A stretch of 64,000 bases of DNA from Bryobacterales bacterium (GCA_016713735.1 JADJOP010000032.1:419715-483714), one strand, 5' to 3'; shown: positions 9,543 to 18,397, numbered from the stretch's first letter. Notes: generated by a model not told the origin, from the sequence alone. Program-made: numbers and translations.

Positions 9543-10253
9543 ATGCTGGAAGCGTTCGGGCTATCCGATCCTGGGTGCGTACGCACAAACAACGAGGACA
9601 GTTTCCTCCTGGACCCGCAAGCCGGGCTCTACCTGCTCGCCGATGGCATGGGCGGCGCCCAGGCCGGCGAAACCGCCTCCCAACTCGCCGTCGAAACCGT
9701 CGCTGATTTCGTCCGCTTCTCCGGCGAGCACAACGTCAGTGTCCTCATTGAGGGCTTCCAGGAAGCCAATCGCCGCGTCCTCTCCCGCGCCGCCACCGAC
9801 GTCTCCCTCAACGGCATGGGCACCACCCTCGTTGGCGTCCTCGTCTGCGGCGAGGAACTCGCCATCGCCAGCGTCGGCGACTCCCGCGTCTACCTCTACG
9901 AGGACGGCATCCTCTTCCCCATCACCGAGGATCAGACCTGGGCCAACGAGGTCGGCCGCCGCCTCGGCCTCGATGACGACCGTCTCAAGTCCCACCCCAT
10001 GCGCCACGTCCTCACCATGGCCATCGGGGTCGAGAGCGCCCTCCGCATCCACTCCTACTCCGTCCGCCCCGCCGCCGGCGTGCAGTTCCTTCTCTGCTCA
10101 GACGGACTCCACGGCGTCGTCTCCCACGACACCATCATTGAAGCCCTGAATCGGGAGCGATCTTTAGAAGGCCAGTGCCACTATCTTGTCGATGCCGCGC
10201 GACAATCAGGTGGTCCCGACAACGTCACCGTCGTTATCCTTCGTTGGAGCTAG
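9543..10253 (+). CDS. PP2C-family serine/threonine protein phosphatase
   Basis: A 236-residue single-domain metal-dependent phosphatase. Motifs in order: SDPGCVRTNNEDSF near the N-terminus, LLADGMGGAQAGETAS, GMGTTLVGVLV, SVGDSRVYLYEDG, LCSDGLHGVV and GGPDNVTVVILR; the metal-binding aspartates are all present. It reverses phosphorylation by Hanks-type kinases in the cytoplasm; no kinase gene is visible here. The ATG at 9543 gives the standard N-terminus; GGAGGA precedes it with a short gap. An upstream ATG at 9492 overlaps the -10 box. The 3' end overlaps the next gene by about 60 bases, and this opens a set of four coupled genes. Confidence 0.92.
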   Translation: MLEAFGLSDPGCVRTNNEDSFLLDPQAGLYLLADGMGGAQAGETASQLAVETVADFVRFSGEHNVSVLIEGFQEANRRVLSRAATDVSLNGMGTTLVGVLVCGEELAIASVGDSRVYLYEDGILFPITEDQTWANEVGRRLGLDDDRLKSHPMRHVLTMAIGVESALRIHSYSVRPAAGVQFLLCSDGLHGVVSHDTIIEALNRERSLEGQCHYLVDAARQSGGPDNVTVVILRWS

Positions 10254-11001
10254 CCGTCTCCTCGCCCTTACCCTCGCCGCCTCTCTCGCCGCCTCCGCCC
10301 AGCAATCGGCCACTCTCCGCGTCCGCCCCCTTGGCGGAGAAAAACTACAATCGTCATTACATCTCCCCACTCCCTCTAAACTGATTGTTGTAGTAGAAAA
10401 CAGCCTCGGCTCCCCCATCCCTTCCGCCACCGTCAGCTTCCGCCTCCCTGAGGCCTCCCCCGCCGGCGTCTTCGAAAACGGCCTCCGCACCGAAATCGCC
10501 ACCACCGGCCCCGATGGCCGCGCCGCCACCTCCGCCGTCCGCTGGCCCTCCTCCGGCCCACCCGTAGCCGTCCGTGTCACCGTAGCCAAGGGCGAGCAGC
10601 GCGCCGGTGTCGTCATCCTGGTTGAGGGTTCGAAAGGCCGCGCCCCCGCCCTCCCCCCAGTTCCCGCGCTCACCGTGCTCTCTTCACCGGCCCCCGCCGC
10701 GCCGCCCTCCGCCGATCCCATCGTCCCCAATCCCGTCGTCCTCGGCGCCTCCATCGCCCCCAAACCTCCCTCGCCGGTCCCCGTAGACCTCCAAGTGCCG
10801 AAGTACGAACCGCCCGCTTTCTGGCGCAGCAAGTGGGTTCTCGTCGCCGTTACTGCCGGTGGCGCATTGACGGCCGGCTTCTTCGCTGCCCGCGCCCGCA
10901 CCTCGGGAGCCACCGTCGCCCCCGCCCCCATCATCCCCGGCAGCGTCGCGCAGATCCCCATCGCCATCGGCCCGCCCACCGTCATCATCGGCAAGCCATG
11001 A
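10192..11001 (+). CDS. Exported, membrane-anchored protein with a bacterial Ig-like (Big-1-like) domain
   Basis: A signal sequence (SRLLALTLAASLAASAQQ) is followed by an Ig-like fold of the Big-1 kind (about residues 60-145: PIPSATVSFRLPE, TTGPDGRAATSAVRW), a Pro/Ala-rich linker, a membrane segment (WVLVAVTAGGALTAGFFAA) and a short tail ending IAIGPPTVIIGKP. Similar Gly/Pro-rich ends are seen on other acidobacterial envelope proteins. The start may be ATG 10192 or GTG 10210, inside the phosphatase gene, and the stop overlaps the next ATG (ATGA). It may be an envelope-anchored adaptor; its role is unknown. Confidence 0.65.
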   Translation: MPRDNQVVPTTSPSLSFVGASRLLALTLAASLAASAQQSATLRVRPLGGEKLQSSLHLPTPSKLIVVVENSLGSPIPSATVSFRLPEASPAGVFENGLRTEIATTGPDGRAATSAVRWPSSGPPVAVRVTVAKGEQRAGVVILVEGSKGRAPALPPVPALTVLSSPAPAAPPSADPIVPNPVVLGASIAPKPPSPVPVDLQVPKYEPPAFWRSKWVLVAVTAGGALTAGFFAARARTSGATVAPAPIIPGSVAQIPIAIGPPTVIIGKP

Positions 11002-11792
11002 ACATCACCTCTACCATCGCCTTCGCCTCCAGCCTCTTCTGCCTCACCGCAGCCTCCGCCCAGGTCGCGCTCCGCCCCCCCTTCCTGGGTTGCCACATCG
11101 CCGGGGAGCAGGGGCAACTCCGTGTCCTCGAGGGCGTCCGCGGAGCCGTTGCCGCCACCCGGCTCGGCACGGGCGTGGTGGCCGCGGCCTGCAGCGAGTC
11201 GCGCCTTCTCCACCACACCGGCCGGCACCTCATCCTCGATCAGGACGGCCGGCGTGAGAGCTTTCCCCTCGAAGGCCATTTCTTACTCGCTCTCGATGGT
11301 GAGCACGCCGTTGCGGTCAACACTGACACCGGTTCGGTGCTCCATCTCGTAGCGGGTGAATGGCTGACAGCCTCCTTCCAACTCCCAGCGGGCATTCGCG
11401 CCATCCGGCTCGACGAAGGCCGCTTGACCGTCCTCACCACCGGCCGCACCGCTCCAGCCCGCATCGAAGCCTGGGACCTCGCCGCCGGCGCCCTCCTCGC
11501 TTCAGACCCCATCGACGTTCCCGTCGGCCCCGCCGCGCTGCTCTCCAGCCGTGCCGCCCTCGCGGCCGTCGCCGGCACGTGGCTCCACTGCACCCCATCG
11601 TCCTGCACCGCGCTCTCCCCAGCCCCGCACACGACCCTTCCCCTCACTCCGCTCTCCCGAGCGCCCCTCTCCATAACACCGCTCTCCGACGGCTGGATGG
11701 CCGCCGCTCCCCCCGCCGGTCTGCCCTTCGCCGTCCGCATTCACCACGGCGTTGTTGAGTCCTTCTACCTTCCCGGAGAATCCCTCGAATGA
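10998..11792 (+). CDS. Exported protein of unknown function, 264 aa
   Basis: The ATG overlaps the preceding stop (ATGA), so translation is probably coupled. A signal peptide (ITSTIAFASSLFCLTAASAQ) precedes a region with propeller-like short strands: HLILDQDGRRESF, LDGEHAVAVNTDTG and RIEAWDLAAGALL. Four Cys occur in the mature part, including a CTPSSC pair. It resembles a small beta-propeller without matching a named family. Third of four coupled genes; its stop overlaps the next start. Confidence 0.6.
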   Translation: MNITSTIAFASSLFCLTAASAQVALRPPFLGCHIAGEQGQLRVLEGVRGAVAATRLGTGVVAAACSESRLLHHTGRHLILDQDGRRESFPLEGHFLLALDGEHAVAVNTDTGSVLHLVAGEWLTASFQLPAGIRAIRLDEGRLTVLTTGRTAPARIEAWDLAAGALLASDPIDVPVGPAALLSSRAALAAVAGTWLHCTPSSCTALSPAPHTTLPLTPLSRAPLSITPLSDGWMAAAPPAGLPFAVRIHHGVVESFYLPGESLE

Positions 11793-13154
11793 TCCCAGCG
11801 CTGCTGTTCGTTCTGCTCCTCGCCGCGCCCGTTCAGGCTGAGCTGTCGCTCTTCTACCTCGAGCCGAACGACAAGGAAACACCCGTCGGCAACCGCATCA
11901 CCGCGCCCCCGACCGTCAGCGGCGAGTATTCCGATGTCCTGCTGCGCGTGCGCAACACCGGCCCGGCCACCGAAACCATCACCGTGTTCTACGCAAGTGG
12001 CAGCGGCTTCCGGCTATTCTCGGTCGGCGCCCTTCCCGCGCCCCTCCCCGCCGGCCTGAACATGGACGTCCGGCTGCGTTTTGAACCCACAGGTTCGGGC
12101 TCATTCAGCGGCACTCTCTATCTCAACGCCGCCACCTTCTTCCTATCCGGCCGCTCTCCTGAGGCCGCCACTCTCTGGTATGAGCGCGGCGGCTGGCAGC
12201 AGGCCACCAACAACGGTGAAGTCGACTTCGGCCGCGTCCTCGCCAACACCACCTCCACCCTCCTGTTCGCCCTGCGCAACCCCGCACCCGTCCCGGTTCG
12301 TGTTTCCTCTCTCCTGTTGCCGCCCGGACCCTTCTCCCTCGTCAACGCCCCCGCTCTTCCCTACGAAATTCCCGCCAACGGCGAGCTGCGCTTCTCCATC
12401 GAGTACACGCCCCTCCGCAGCGGCGTCTTCCGCTCCAACCTGCTGCTTGACCAGCGCACCTTCGTGCTCGCCGGCAACGCCTTTGAGCCTCCCCTGCCCG
12501 AGTTTACCCTCGCCTTCCCGTCCGCTGACTATGCCAGCGCCAAGCAGCAAGCCCTCCAGGTCCGCTTTGCCACCCCCTTGCGCGGTAGCGCCGTCATCCG
12601 CCTCGCCCTCACCTTCGAACCGCTCAACGGCATGCCCGACGATCCCGCCGTTCTGTTCCTTGCCAACGGCACACGCGCCCTCACCTTCCAGGCCAAGGCC
12701 GGCGACGAAACTCTCACCTGGAACAGCGACCCCAACCTGCTCTTCCAAACCGGCACCACTGCCGGCCTCCTCCGCTTCACGCTCACCCACGAAACCACCA
12801 CCCGAACCGCCGGCTTCGTCATTCCCCCCGCCCCACCAGCCCTCGAGAAGGTGGCCATCACCCGCACTTTGAACACGCTGTCCGTCAACCTCCAGGGCTT
12901 CGACAACACCCGCACCATGAACGCCATCGCTTTCACCTGGTATCACAAGGATGGCTCCCTCATCGGCGGCGGCCCCCTTGTCAGCGTTGTCGAAGGCCCC
13001 GTCGCCAATTACTTCCGCAACTACTTCAACGGCGGCGGTTGGGTCGCTCAATTCTCCTTCCCCGTCGCCGGTTCTCCGGAAAGATGTCACCGCCCTGGAG
13101 ATCGAGGCTTACAACTCCGCCGGCTCCACCAAAGCCCAGCGCGTCACCTTCTGA
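11789..13154 (+). CDS. Exported protein with two ASH/choice-of-anchor-D-like Ig domains (one frameshift near the 3' end)
   Basis: A signal peptide (MIPALLFVLLLAAPVQA) precedes two domains of the ASPM-SPD2-Hydin (choice-of-anchor D) kind, with strands such as LLRVRNTGPATETITVFY and DFGRVLANTTSTLLFALRN, then further Ig-like sequence. As written, the frame runs on to 13213 with a nonsense tail. A shift of one base near 13080 (TCTCCGGAAAGATG) gives a natural end, DVTALEIEAYNSAGSTKAQ, and a stop at 13154; the length then equals 455 codons exactly. I take this as a one-base insertion error. The gene overlaps its upstream neighbour by four bases. Function unknown; probably extracellular or outer-membrane. 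Confidence 0.65.
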
Positions 13155-13209
13155 AGTTTCGCCCGCCCCGCCCATTCTCCGGCCCCACCCTTTGGTCCAT
13201 CATGGAAGT

Positions 13210-13992
13210 GTGATCCCCATCGCACTCTCCATCGCCGGCTCCGACCCCAGCGGCGGCGCAGGCATCCAGGCCGACCTCAAAACCTTCCACCAGTTCGGCG
13301 TCTACGGCGAAGCCGTCCTCACCCTCCTCACCGTGCAAAACACCCGCCGCGTTTCCCGCGTCGACGTCCTCGACCCCTCACTCATCCTTGAGCAACTCGA
13401 TGCCGTCCTTGAAGACATCCCGCCCCAGGCCATCAAGACCGGAGCCCTCGGCAACCGCGCCGTCGTCGAGGCTCTCGCCACACGCCTCGCTCACTCCCCC
13501 CTCCCCCTCGTCCTCGACCCCGTCATGATCAGCAAACACGGCGCCCCCCTTCTCTCCGAAGACGACTCCGATTGCCTCAAGCGCCAGTTGCTCCCCCGCG
13601 CCACCCTCGTCACCCCTAACCTCTTCGAGGCTCAACTCCTCTCCGGCCGCACCATCGCCTCCCTCGACGACGCCCACGATGCCGCCCGCGCCATCCACGA
13701 CCTCGGCCCCCACGCTGTCCTCGTGAAAGGCGGCCACCTCGACGGCGGCGCCACCGACGTCCTCTACCTCGACGGCGACTTCCACCTCTTCCCCTCGCCC
13801 CGCCTCGACACCCGCCACACCCACGGCACCGGCTGCACCTACTCAGCCGCCATCACCGCCTGCCTCGCCCTCGGACTCGCCCTCCCCCAGGCCGTCGCCC
13901 GCGCCAAGCGTTTCATCCACGCCGCCATAAAAGAAAACCCCGGCCTCGGGGGAGGCCAGGGTCCTGTCAATCACTTCGTCAGCGCGGTTTAG
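13210..13992 (+). CDS. thiD: Hydroxymethylpyrimidine/phosphomethylpyrimidine kinase ThiD
   Basis: A 260-residue ribokinase-fold enzyme that phosphorylates HMP and HMP-P in thiamine synthesis. It shows AGSDPSGGAGIQADLK at the N-terminus, VLVKGGH and the catalytic anion-hole motif HGTGCTYSAAI. The start is the GTG at 13210, giving MIPIALSIAGSD, the usual ThiD start. It converges with the moeZ-like gene, with the stops overlapping by four bases. No other thi genes are here, although the neighbouring sulfur-carrier operon uses related chemistry. Confidence 0.93.
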   Translation: MIPIALSIAGSDPSGGAGIQADLKTFHQFGVYGEAVLTLLTVQNTRRVSRVDVLDPSLILEQLDAVLEDIPPQAIKTGALGNRAVVEALATRLAHSPLPLVLDPVMISKHGAPLLSEDDSDCLKRQLLPRATLVTPNLFEAQLLSGRTIASLDDAHDAARAIHDLGPHAVLVKGGHLDGGATDVLYLDGDFHLFPSPRLDTRHTHGTGCTYSAAITACLALGLALPQAVARAKRFIHAAIKENPGLGGGQGPVNHFVSAV

Positions 13993-15155
13993 TATTTCGG
14001 AACCGACGGGTCCACCTGATCTGACCACGCAAGGATGCCGCCCTTCAGGTTGGCCATCTTTTTGAAGCCGGCCGTCTTCAGAAAGTCGATCGCCTTCGCC
14101 GAACGCCCGCCCATCTTGCAGTGCACCACCATGTCGGCTTCCGGATCCAGCTCCGCATGCCGCTTCGGCAACTCGCCCAGCGGAATCAGAATCGAGCCCG
14201 GAATCCGCCCAATCTGAAACTCGTGCGGCTCGCGCACATCCAGCAGGACAAACATCTCGCCCGCGTCCATCTTGGCCTTCAGGCCCTTCGCGTCAATCTC
14301 ACCCATCGCTAATGCTCCTCCAACCGGCTGTGGCGGCGGCGCCGCCGGAATGCCGCAAAACTGCTCGTAATCAATCAACTTCGTCACCGTCGGATGATCG
14401 CCGCACACCGGGCACTCCGGACTGCGCCGCAGCTTCAGCTCGCGGAACTTCATCCCCAGCGCGTCATACAGCATCAACCGGCCCACCAGCGGGTCACCCG
14501 CGCCGAGAATCAGCTTCACCACCTCGGTGGCTTGAATCAAACCCACCACGCCCGGCAGAATGCCCAACACGCCACCCTCGGCGCAGCTCGGCACCAGCCC
14601 CGGCGGCGGCGGCTCCGGATACAGACAGCGGTAACACGGCCCACCAGGGTAGGCAAACACCGTCGCCTGCCCTTCAAAGCGGAAAATCGAACCATACACG
14701 TTCGGCTTCTTCAGCAGCACGCAGGCGTCGTTCACCAGGTACCGCGTCGGGAAGTTGTCCGTCCCATCGGCCACCAGGTCGTAGTCTTTGATGATCTCCA
14801 GCGCGTTCTCACTCGTCAGCGCCGTCTCATGCCGCACCACGTTGATGAACGGGTTGATGTCCAGCATCGACTCAATCGCCGAATCGATCTTCGGCTTGCC
14901 CACGTCCTTAGTCCCGTGGATCACCTGCCGCTGCAGGTTGGAAAAGTCCACCACGTCAAAGTCCACCAGCCCGATCGTCCCAATGCCCGCCGCCGCCAGA
15001 TAGAGCGCCATCGGCGAACCCAGCCCGCCCGTGCCCACCAGCAGCACCTTGGCCTGCTTCAGCTTCAACTGCCCGTCCATGCCCACTTCCGGCATGATCA
15101 AATGCCGCGAGTAGCGCTGGATCTCTTCTTTCGATAACTGCACCGCACCGCCCAT
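13989..15155 (-). CDS. moeZ: MoeZ/MoeBR-type sulfur-carrier adenylyl- and sulfurtransferase (ThiF + rhodanese)
   Basis: A 388-residue two-domain protein. The N-terminal E1-like domain (about 1-260) has the nucleotide loop GTGGLGSP, the R-Q-V-I-H segment and two zinc CxxC pairs (CYRC, CPVC). The C-terminal rhodanese domain (about 285-385) has the active loop CKMGGRSA. The family adenylates the C-terminal Gly of a ubiquitin-like carrier and passes sulfur to it as a thiocarboxylate. It lies ten bases after cysO, so CysO is its likely partner. The ATG at 15155 is preferred; a TTG at 15182 would overlap cysO. Confidence 0.9.
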   Translation of the reverse strand: MGGAVQLSKEEIQRYSRHLIMPEVGMDGQLKLKQAKVLLVGTGGLGSPMALYLAAAGIGTIGLVDFDVVDFSNLQRQVIHGTKDVGKPKIDSAIESMLDINPFINVVRHETALTSENALEIIKDYDLVADGTDNFPTRYLVNDACVLLKKPNVYGSIFRFEGQATVFAYPGGPCYRCLYPEPPPPGLVPSCAEGGVLGILPGVVGLIQATEVVKLILGAGDPLVGRLMLYDALGMKFRELKLRRSPECPVCGDHPTVTKLIDYEQFCGIPAAPPPQPVGGALAMGEIDAKGLKAKMDAGEMFVLLDVREPHEFQIGRIPGSILIPLGELPKRHAELDPEADMVVHCKMGGRSAKAIDFLKTAGFKKMANLKGGILAWSDQVDPSVPKY

Positions 15156-15165
15156 TGACTGCACC

Positions 15166-15441
15166 TTAGCGCCCTCCGGCAATCGACGGCACGATCGTCA
15201 CCGTATCACCCGCCGCCACTTCCGTCTTGTCCTTGCTCAGGTAACGGATATCCTCGTCGTTCACATACACGTTGACGAAGCTGCGCAGCTTGCCCTCATC
15301 GTTGTACAGGTTCTTCTTCAGGTCCGGATACGTCGTCGTCAACGTCCCCAGGATCTCGCCGACGGTCGCCCCGGCGACCTCAACGCTGTCTTTCTTATCC
15401 GTATACTGACGCAGCGGCGTCGGAATCATCACTTTCGGCAT
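15166..15441 (-). CDS. cysO: Ubiquitin-like sulfur-carrier protein, CysO/MoaD/ThiS family
   Basis: A 91-residue beta-grasp protein (MPKVMIPTPLRQYTDKKDSV, VNVYVNDEDIRYLS, DTVTIVPSIAGGR). In the M. tuberculosis pathway CysO carries a C-terminal thiocarboxylate; CysM uses it to make CysO-cysteine, and the JAMM peptidase Mec frees cysteine. The gene order cysM-mec-cysO-moeZ here matches that chemistry. Oddly, the protein ends GGR, not GG: one extra Arg must be trimmed before activation, or the carrier works differently. The stop of mec and this ATG are adjacent (TGAATG). Confidence 0.88.
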   Translation of the reverse strand: MPKVMIPTPLRQYTDKKDSVEVAGATVGEILGTLTTTYPDLKKNLYNDEGKLRSFVNVYVNDEDIRYLSKDKTEVAAGDTVTIVPSIAGGR

Positions 15442-15880
15442 TCATGCACTCCTGTCTGTCGCGGGCAGCTCCAGCGCCTCTTCCGGCGCCTCCGTCTGCT
15501 CCATATTCGGAAGAAAACTCTTGGCGTGATTGTACCGCCCCGCCTTCACGCTCATCACCACAAATGAGTACCACGGACACGAGTTCTTCAGGTCCGTCTC
15601 GCTGAAATAGGCGTCGTGGTCCGGATGCGAATGGAAAATCCCGACCAGGTCCAGCCCCCGCGCCCGCGCCGCTTTCTCGGCCTGCAGCAGATCCTCCGGC
15701 CTCAGCTCATACCGCGTCGCCTGCGGGCCCGCATGCACATTCTCCAACGGCAGCGCCAGCGTCACCAGCTTCGTTTCGCCGTCGCTTGAACCCAAGCATT
15801 GCCCCGCAACACTCGTTGGGAAACACCGCCTCGGCATGCTCCACCATCACCTGCCAGGCGTCATCGCCAATCCGGATCAT
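15442..15880 (-). CDS. mec: Mec-like JAMM/MPN+ zinc peptidase (one frameshift)
   Basis: The JAMM motif is exact: HSHPDHDAYFSETD (H-x-H-x7-S-x2-D), and the N-terminal MPN Glu is in PNECCGAMLG. The family cleaves the bond after the Gly-Gly of CysO-cysteine. Two frames must be joined near 15806: the N-terminus MIRIGDDAWQVMVEHAEAVF reads in one, SSDGETKLVTLALP onward in the other. Removing one T in GGGTTCAAG gives 146 codons, the family length, so this looks like a sequence error. The ATG overlaps the cysM stop (ATGA). Confidence 0.85.
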
Positions 15881-16875
15881 ATCCCTTCCCCCATCAGGCC
15901 CCGCCCATGCTCGCCCTTCCAGTCCATCTCCGGATCGTCCCAAAAGTGCTCGCTCAAATATTTATCGGCGGCGTCGCACAACACGGTCACGATCACCCCC
16001 TGCTCCTTGTTCGCCACCAGCCGCTGCGCCACCTTCGTCGCCGCCACCACGTTCCCCCCCGCCGAAATCCCCACCAACAAGCCTTCGCTCTCGGCCAGCC
16101 GCCTCACCATCTTATAGGCGTCCTCGGTCTCCACCCAGATGTTCTCATCAGCCAGCGCCGGATCGTAGATCCCCGGCACAATTGCCGTCGGCATGTGCTT
16201 CAGGCCTTCCAAACCGTGGAACCCCACCGACGGCTGCATGCTGAAGCACTTCACCCCCGGCTTCTCCTCCCGCAACCGCCGCGACGTCCCCATGAACGTC
16301 CCAGAGGTTCCCATCCCCGCCACGAAGTGCGTAATCTTACCTTCCGATTGGTGTAGTATTTCTACTGCAGTAGTATTGTAGTGAGCCCGCCAATTCGCGT
16401 CATTGTTGTACTGGTCCGGATAGAAATACCGCTCCGGATCAGCCGCGTAAATCTGCCGGCACCGCCGGATCGACCCATCCGAACCCTCCGTCGGGTCCGT
16501 CAACACCAGCTCCGCCCCATATGCCTTCAGAATCCGCTTCCGCTCCGGCGACGCATTCAGCGGCAGGCACAGCTTCACCTGATACCCCTTCGCCGCCGCC
16601 ACCATCGCATACGCAATCCCCGTGTTGCCACTGGTCGCGTCCAGGATCACTTTCCCCGGCTTCAGCGCCCCGCTCCGCTCCCCTTCCAGGATCATGTTCA
16701 GCGCCGGCCGGTCCTTCACCGAGCCGCCGGGGTTGAAATACTCCCCCTTCCCATAGATCTCCACCCCAGCGAACTCACTGGAAACGCGAGGTAAATGGAT
16801 CAAGGGCGTGTTCCCGATCTGCGCCAGCAGATGGGTCGGCGACGAAGCAAACAACTTGGGAACAGCGACCGCCAT
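15877..16875 (-). CDS. cysM: Cysteine synthase, CysM type (CysO-thiocarboxylate dependent)
   Basis: A 332-residue fold-type II PLP enzyme. The PLP lysine lies in NPGGSVKDRPA; TSGNTG binds the substrate carboxylate and GMGTSGTFMG the cofactor phosphate. Its position at the head of a cysM-mec-cysO-moeZ operon argues that the sulfur donor is the CysO thiocarboxylate, with O-phosphoserine or O-acetylserine as carbon substrate; this is inference from the M. tuberculosis system. The long C-terminal segment (about residues 290-332) fits the CysM branch. It starts the operon; 136 bases upstream separate it from the M50 gene. Confidence 0.9.
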   Translation of the reverse strand: MAVAVPKLFASSPTHLLAQIGNTPLIHLPRVSSEFAGVEIYGKGEYFNPGGSVKDRPALNMILEGERSGALKPGKVILDATSGNTGIAYAMVAAAKGYQVKLCLPLNASPERKRILKAYGAELVLTDPTEGSDGSIRRCRQIYAADPERYFYPDQYNNDANWRAHYNTTAVEILHQSEGKITHFVAGMGTSGTFMGTSRRLREEKPGVKCFSMQPSVGFHGLEGLKHMPTAIVPGIYDPALADENIWVETEDAYKMVRRLAESEGLLVGISAGGNVVAATKVAQRLVANKEQGVIVTVLCDAADKYLSEHFWDDPEMDWKGEHGRGLMGEGI

Positions 16876-17011
16876 GGCGTTTGGGTCAGTCCAATTCTAG
16901 CCGAATCACCTGTTTCTCTGTCAACAATGGGGTGTTTCAATGCCCAGTCAACCACCCCTCAACTTCATGCGCGGTTTCAGCACGCCGAACCTCTCAGCGG
17001 CCAATCACCGC

Positions 17012-17722
17012 TCAGCGGCCAAACACCTCGCCTGGGTATAGGATGTGCAACGCGATCGAAAAGATGGGCACGTACACGTAATCGAACACTTTCCACGCCA
17101 CCAGCATGCCCAGCAGCATGTAGGGTCCCAGCGTGTCGCGAAAGTCCATCAACTTTTGCGCGCTCCCCTCAGGCAGCACAATGTTCAACACGCTGAACCC
17201 GTCCAGTGGGGGAAACGGGATGAGGTTGAACGTCCCCAGCAACAGATTGAGCGAAAAGAGGATACTGAAAAATGTGGCAAATCCGCCGGCGATCCCGCCA
17301 TTGGCCTCTACCAGGCGCGACATGCCAAGCGAGCCCGGCAGCAGGAAGGTCCCCGTCCGCAGCCCCGTCTGGATCACCACGCCCGCCACGATCACCAGGA
17401 TAAAGTTGGCCACCGGACCCGCCAGAGCCATCCAGCCCGACCGCCGCGTATGCCGCCGTGCCCAGTACGGGTCATAGGGGGCGCTCGCCCATCCCATCAT
17501 CCATCCGCCCAGCAGAAAACTCAGCCACGGCATCACTACCATCCCAAACGGCTCCCGCTGGATGTGCGGCGCAGGGTTCAACGACACCTGACCAAACGAG
17601 TACGCGGTCAAATCGCCGCCCCACTTGGCCGCCAGCGCATGCGCCGCTTCGTGGCACGTCGCCGAGAGCAAAAAGGCCACGTACCACAGCATTCCAAGTG
17701 CTATTGATTCAGATAGTTCCAT
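17012..17722 (-). CDS. Site-2 protease family (M50) intramembrane zinc metalloprotease
   Basis: A 236-residue polytopic protein with five or six membrane segments. The zinc motif HEAAH lies in the first helices and the third ligand in NLIPFPPLDG. There is no PDZ domain, so it belongs to the short S2P class. S2P enzymes cleave membrane anchors, often anti-sigma factors. An ECF sigma/anti-sigma pair lies about 1.3 kb upstream on the same strand, so a link is possible but not shown. The stop lies inside the second copy of an 18-base tandem repeat (16993-17022, CTCAGCGGCCAATCACCG). Confidence 0.85.
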   Translation of the reverse strand: MELSESIALGMLWYVAFLLSATCHEAAHALAAKWGGDLTAYSFGQVSLNPAPHIQREPFGMVVMPWLSFLLGGWMMGWASAPYDPYWARRHTRRSGWMALAGPVANFILVIVAGVVIQTGLRTGTFLLPGSLGMSRLVEANGGIAGGFATFFSILFSLNLLLGTFNLIPFPPLDGFSVLNIVLPEGSAQKLMDFRDTLGPYMLLGMLVAWKVFDYVYVPIFSIALHILYPGEVFGR

Positions 17723-17731
17723 GTGTGCAAC

Positions 17732-18397
17732 CTAGTAGCGGACGAGAACTTCCGCAAGCGCCTTGCGGTGAATATTCGGCACCTCGGCCCCCTCGGCCGG
17801 ATACCCCACAGGGATCAACAGATAAGGCCGTTCGTTGGCAGGCCGTCCCAGAATCTTTCCCAGAAACCCCATCGGGCTCGGCGTGTGCGTCAGCGTCGCC
17901 AGCCCCGCCAGGTGAAGCGCTGCCAGTAAGAACCCGGTGGCGATCCCAACCGACTCGTTCACATAGTAATGTTTGATCTTCGACTCGCCGGCAATACCAT
18001 AATCGACGCGGAACACGACGATCAGATACGGCGCCGTCTCCAGAAACGGCTTTCGCCAGTCCGTCCCAAACGGCTCCAGCGCCTGCAGCCACTCTTCTGG
18101 AAAACGATTATTGTAGTTGTCAAACTCCTCCGCCTCGGCCGCCTCCCGGATCGCCCGCTTTACCTCAGTATCTACTACAATAATAAATTGCCACGGCTGC
18201 TGGTTCGCTCCCGAAGGCGCTGTCGCCGCCACCGCCACTGCTTCTTCAATCAACTCGTACGGCACAGGCTCAGACGAGAAGTCGCGCAGGCTCCGCCGCC
18301 CCCGCATCCGGCCATGGAACTCCCCCAGCCGGCGCTTCTGTTCCTCGAAGCCCAGCCGCTCAAATGCGAGCGGGAGGAAACGTGGTTCTGGCTGCAT
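17732..18397 (-). CDS. Nitroreductase-family flavoenzyme, iodotyrosine-deiodinase (IYD)-like
   Basis: A 221-residue FMN enzyme. RRSLRDFSSEPVP and APSGANQQPWQF are the FMN-binding segments, with GRPANERPYLLIPVGYP near the end. Compared from memory with human IYD, the zwitterion-binding lid residues are kept: Glu and Tyr in EFDNY, and Lys 21 residues later in WRK. Segments like ETAPYLIVVF and LLAALHLAGLATLTHTP also match IYD rather than ordinary nitroreductases. It may dehalogenate halotyrosines or reduce a related phenolic. It lies ten bases from the M50 gene. Confidence 0.85.
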   Translation of the reverse strand: MQPEPRFLPLAFERLGFEEQKRRLGEFHGRMRGRRSLRDFSSEPVPYELIEEAVAVAATAPSGANQQPWQFIIVVDTEVKRAIREAAEAEEFDNYNNRFPEEWLQALEPFGTDWRKPFLETAPYLIVVFRVDYGIAGESKIKHYYVNESVGIATGFLLAALHLAGLATLTHTPSPMGFLGKILGRPANERPYLLIPVGYPAEGAEVPNIHRKALAEVLVRY

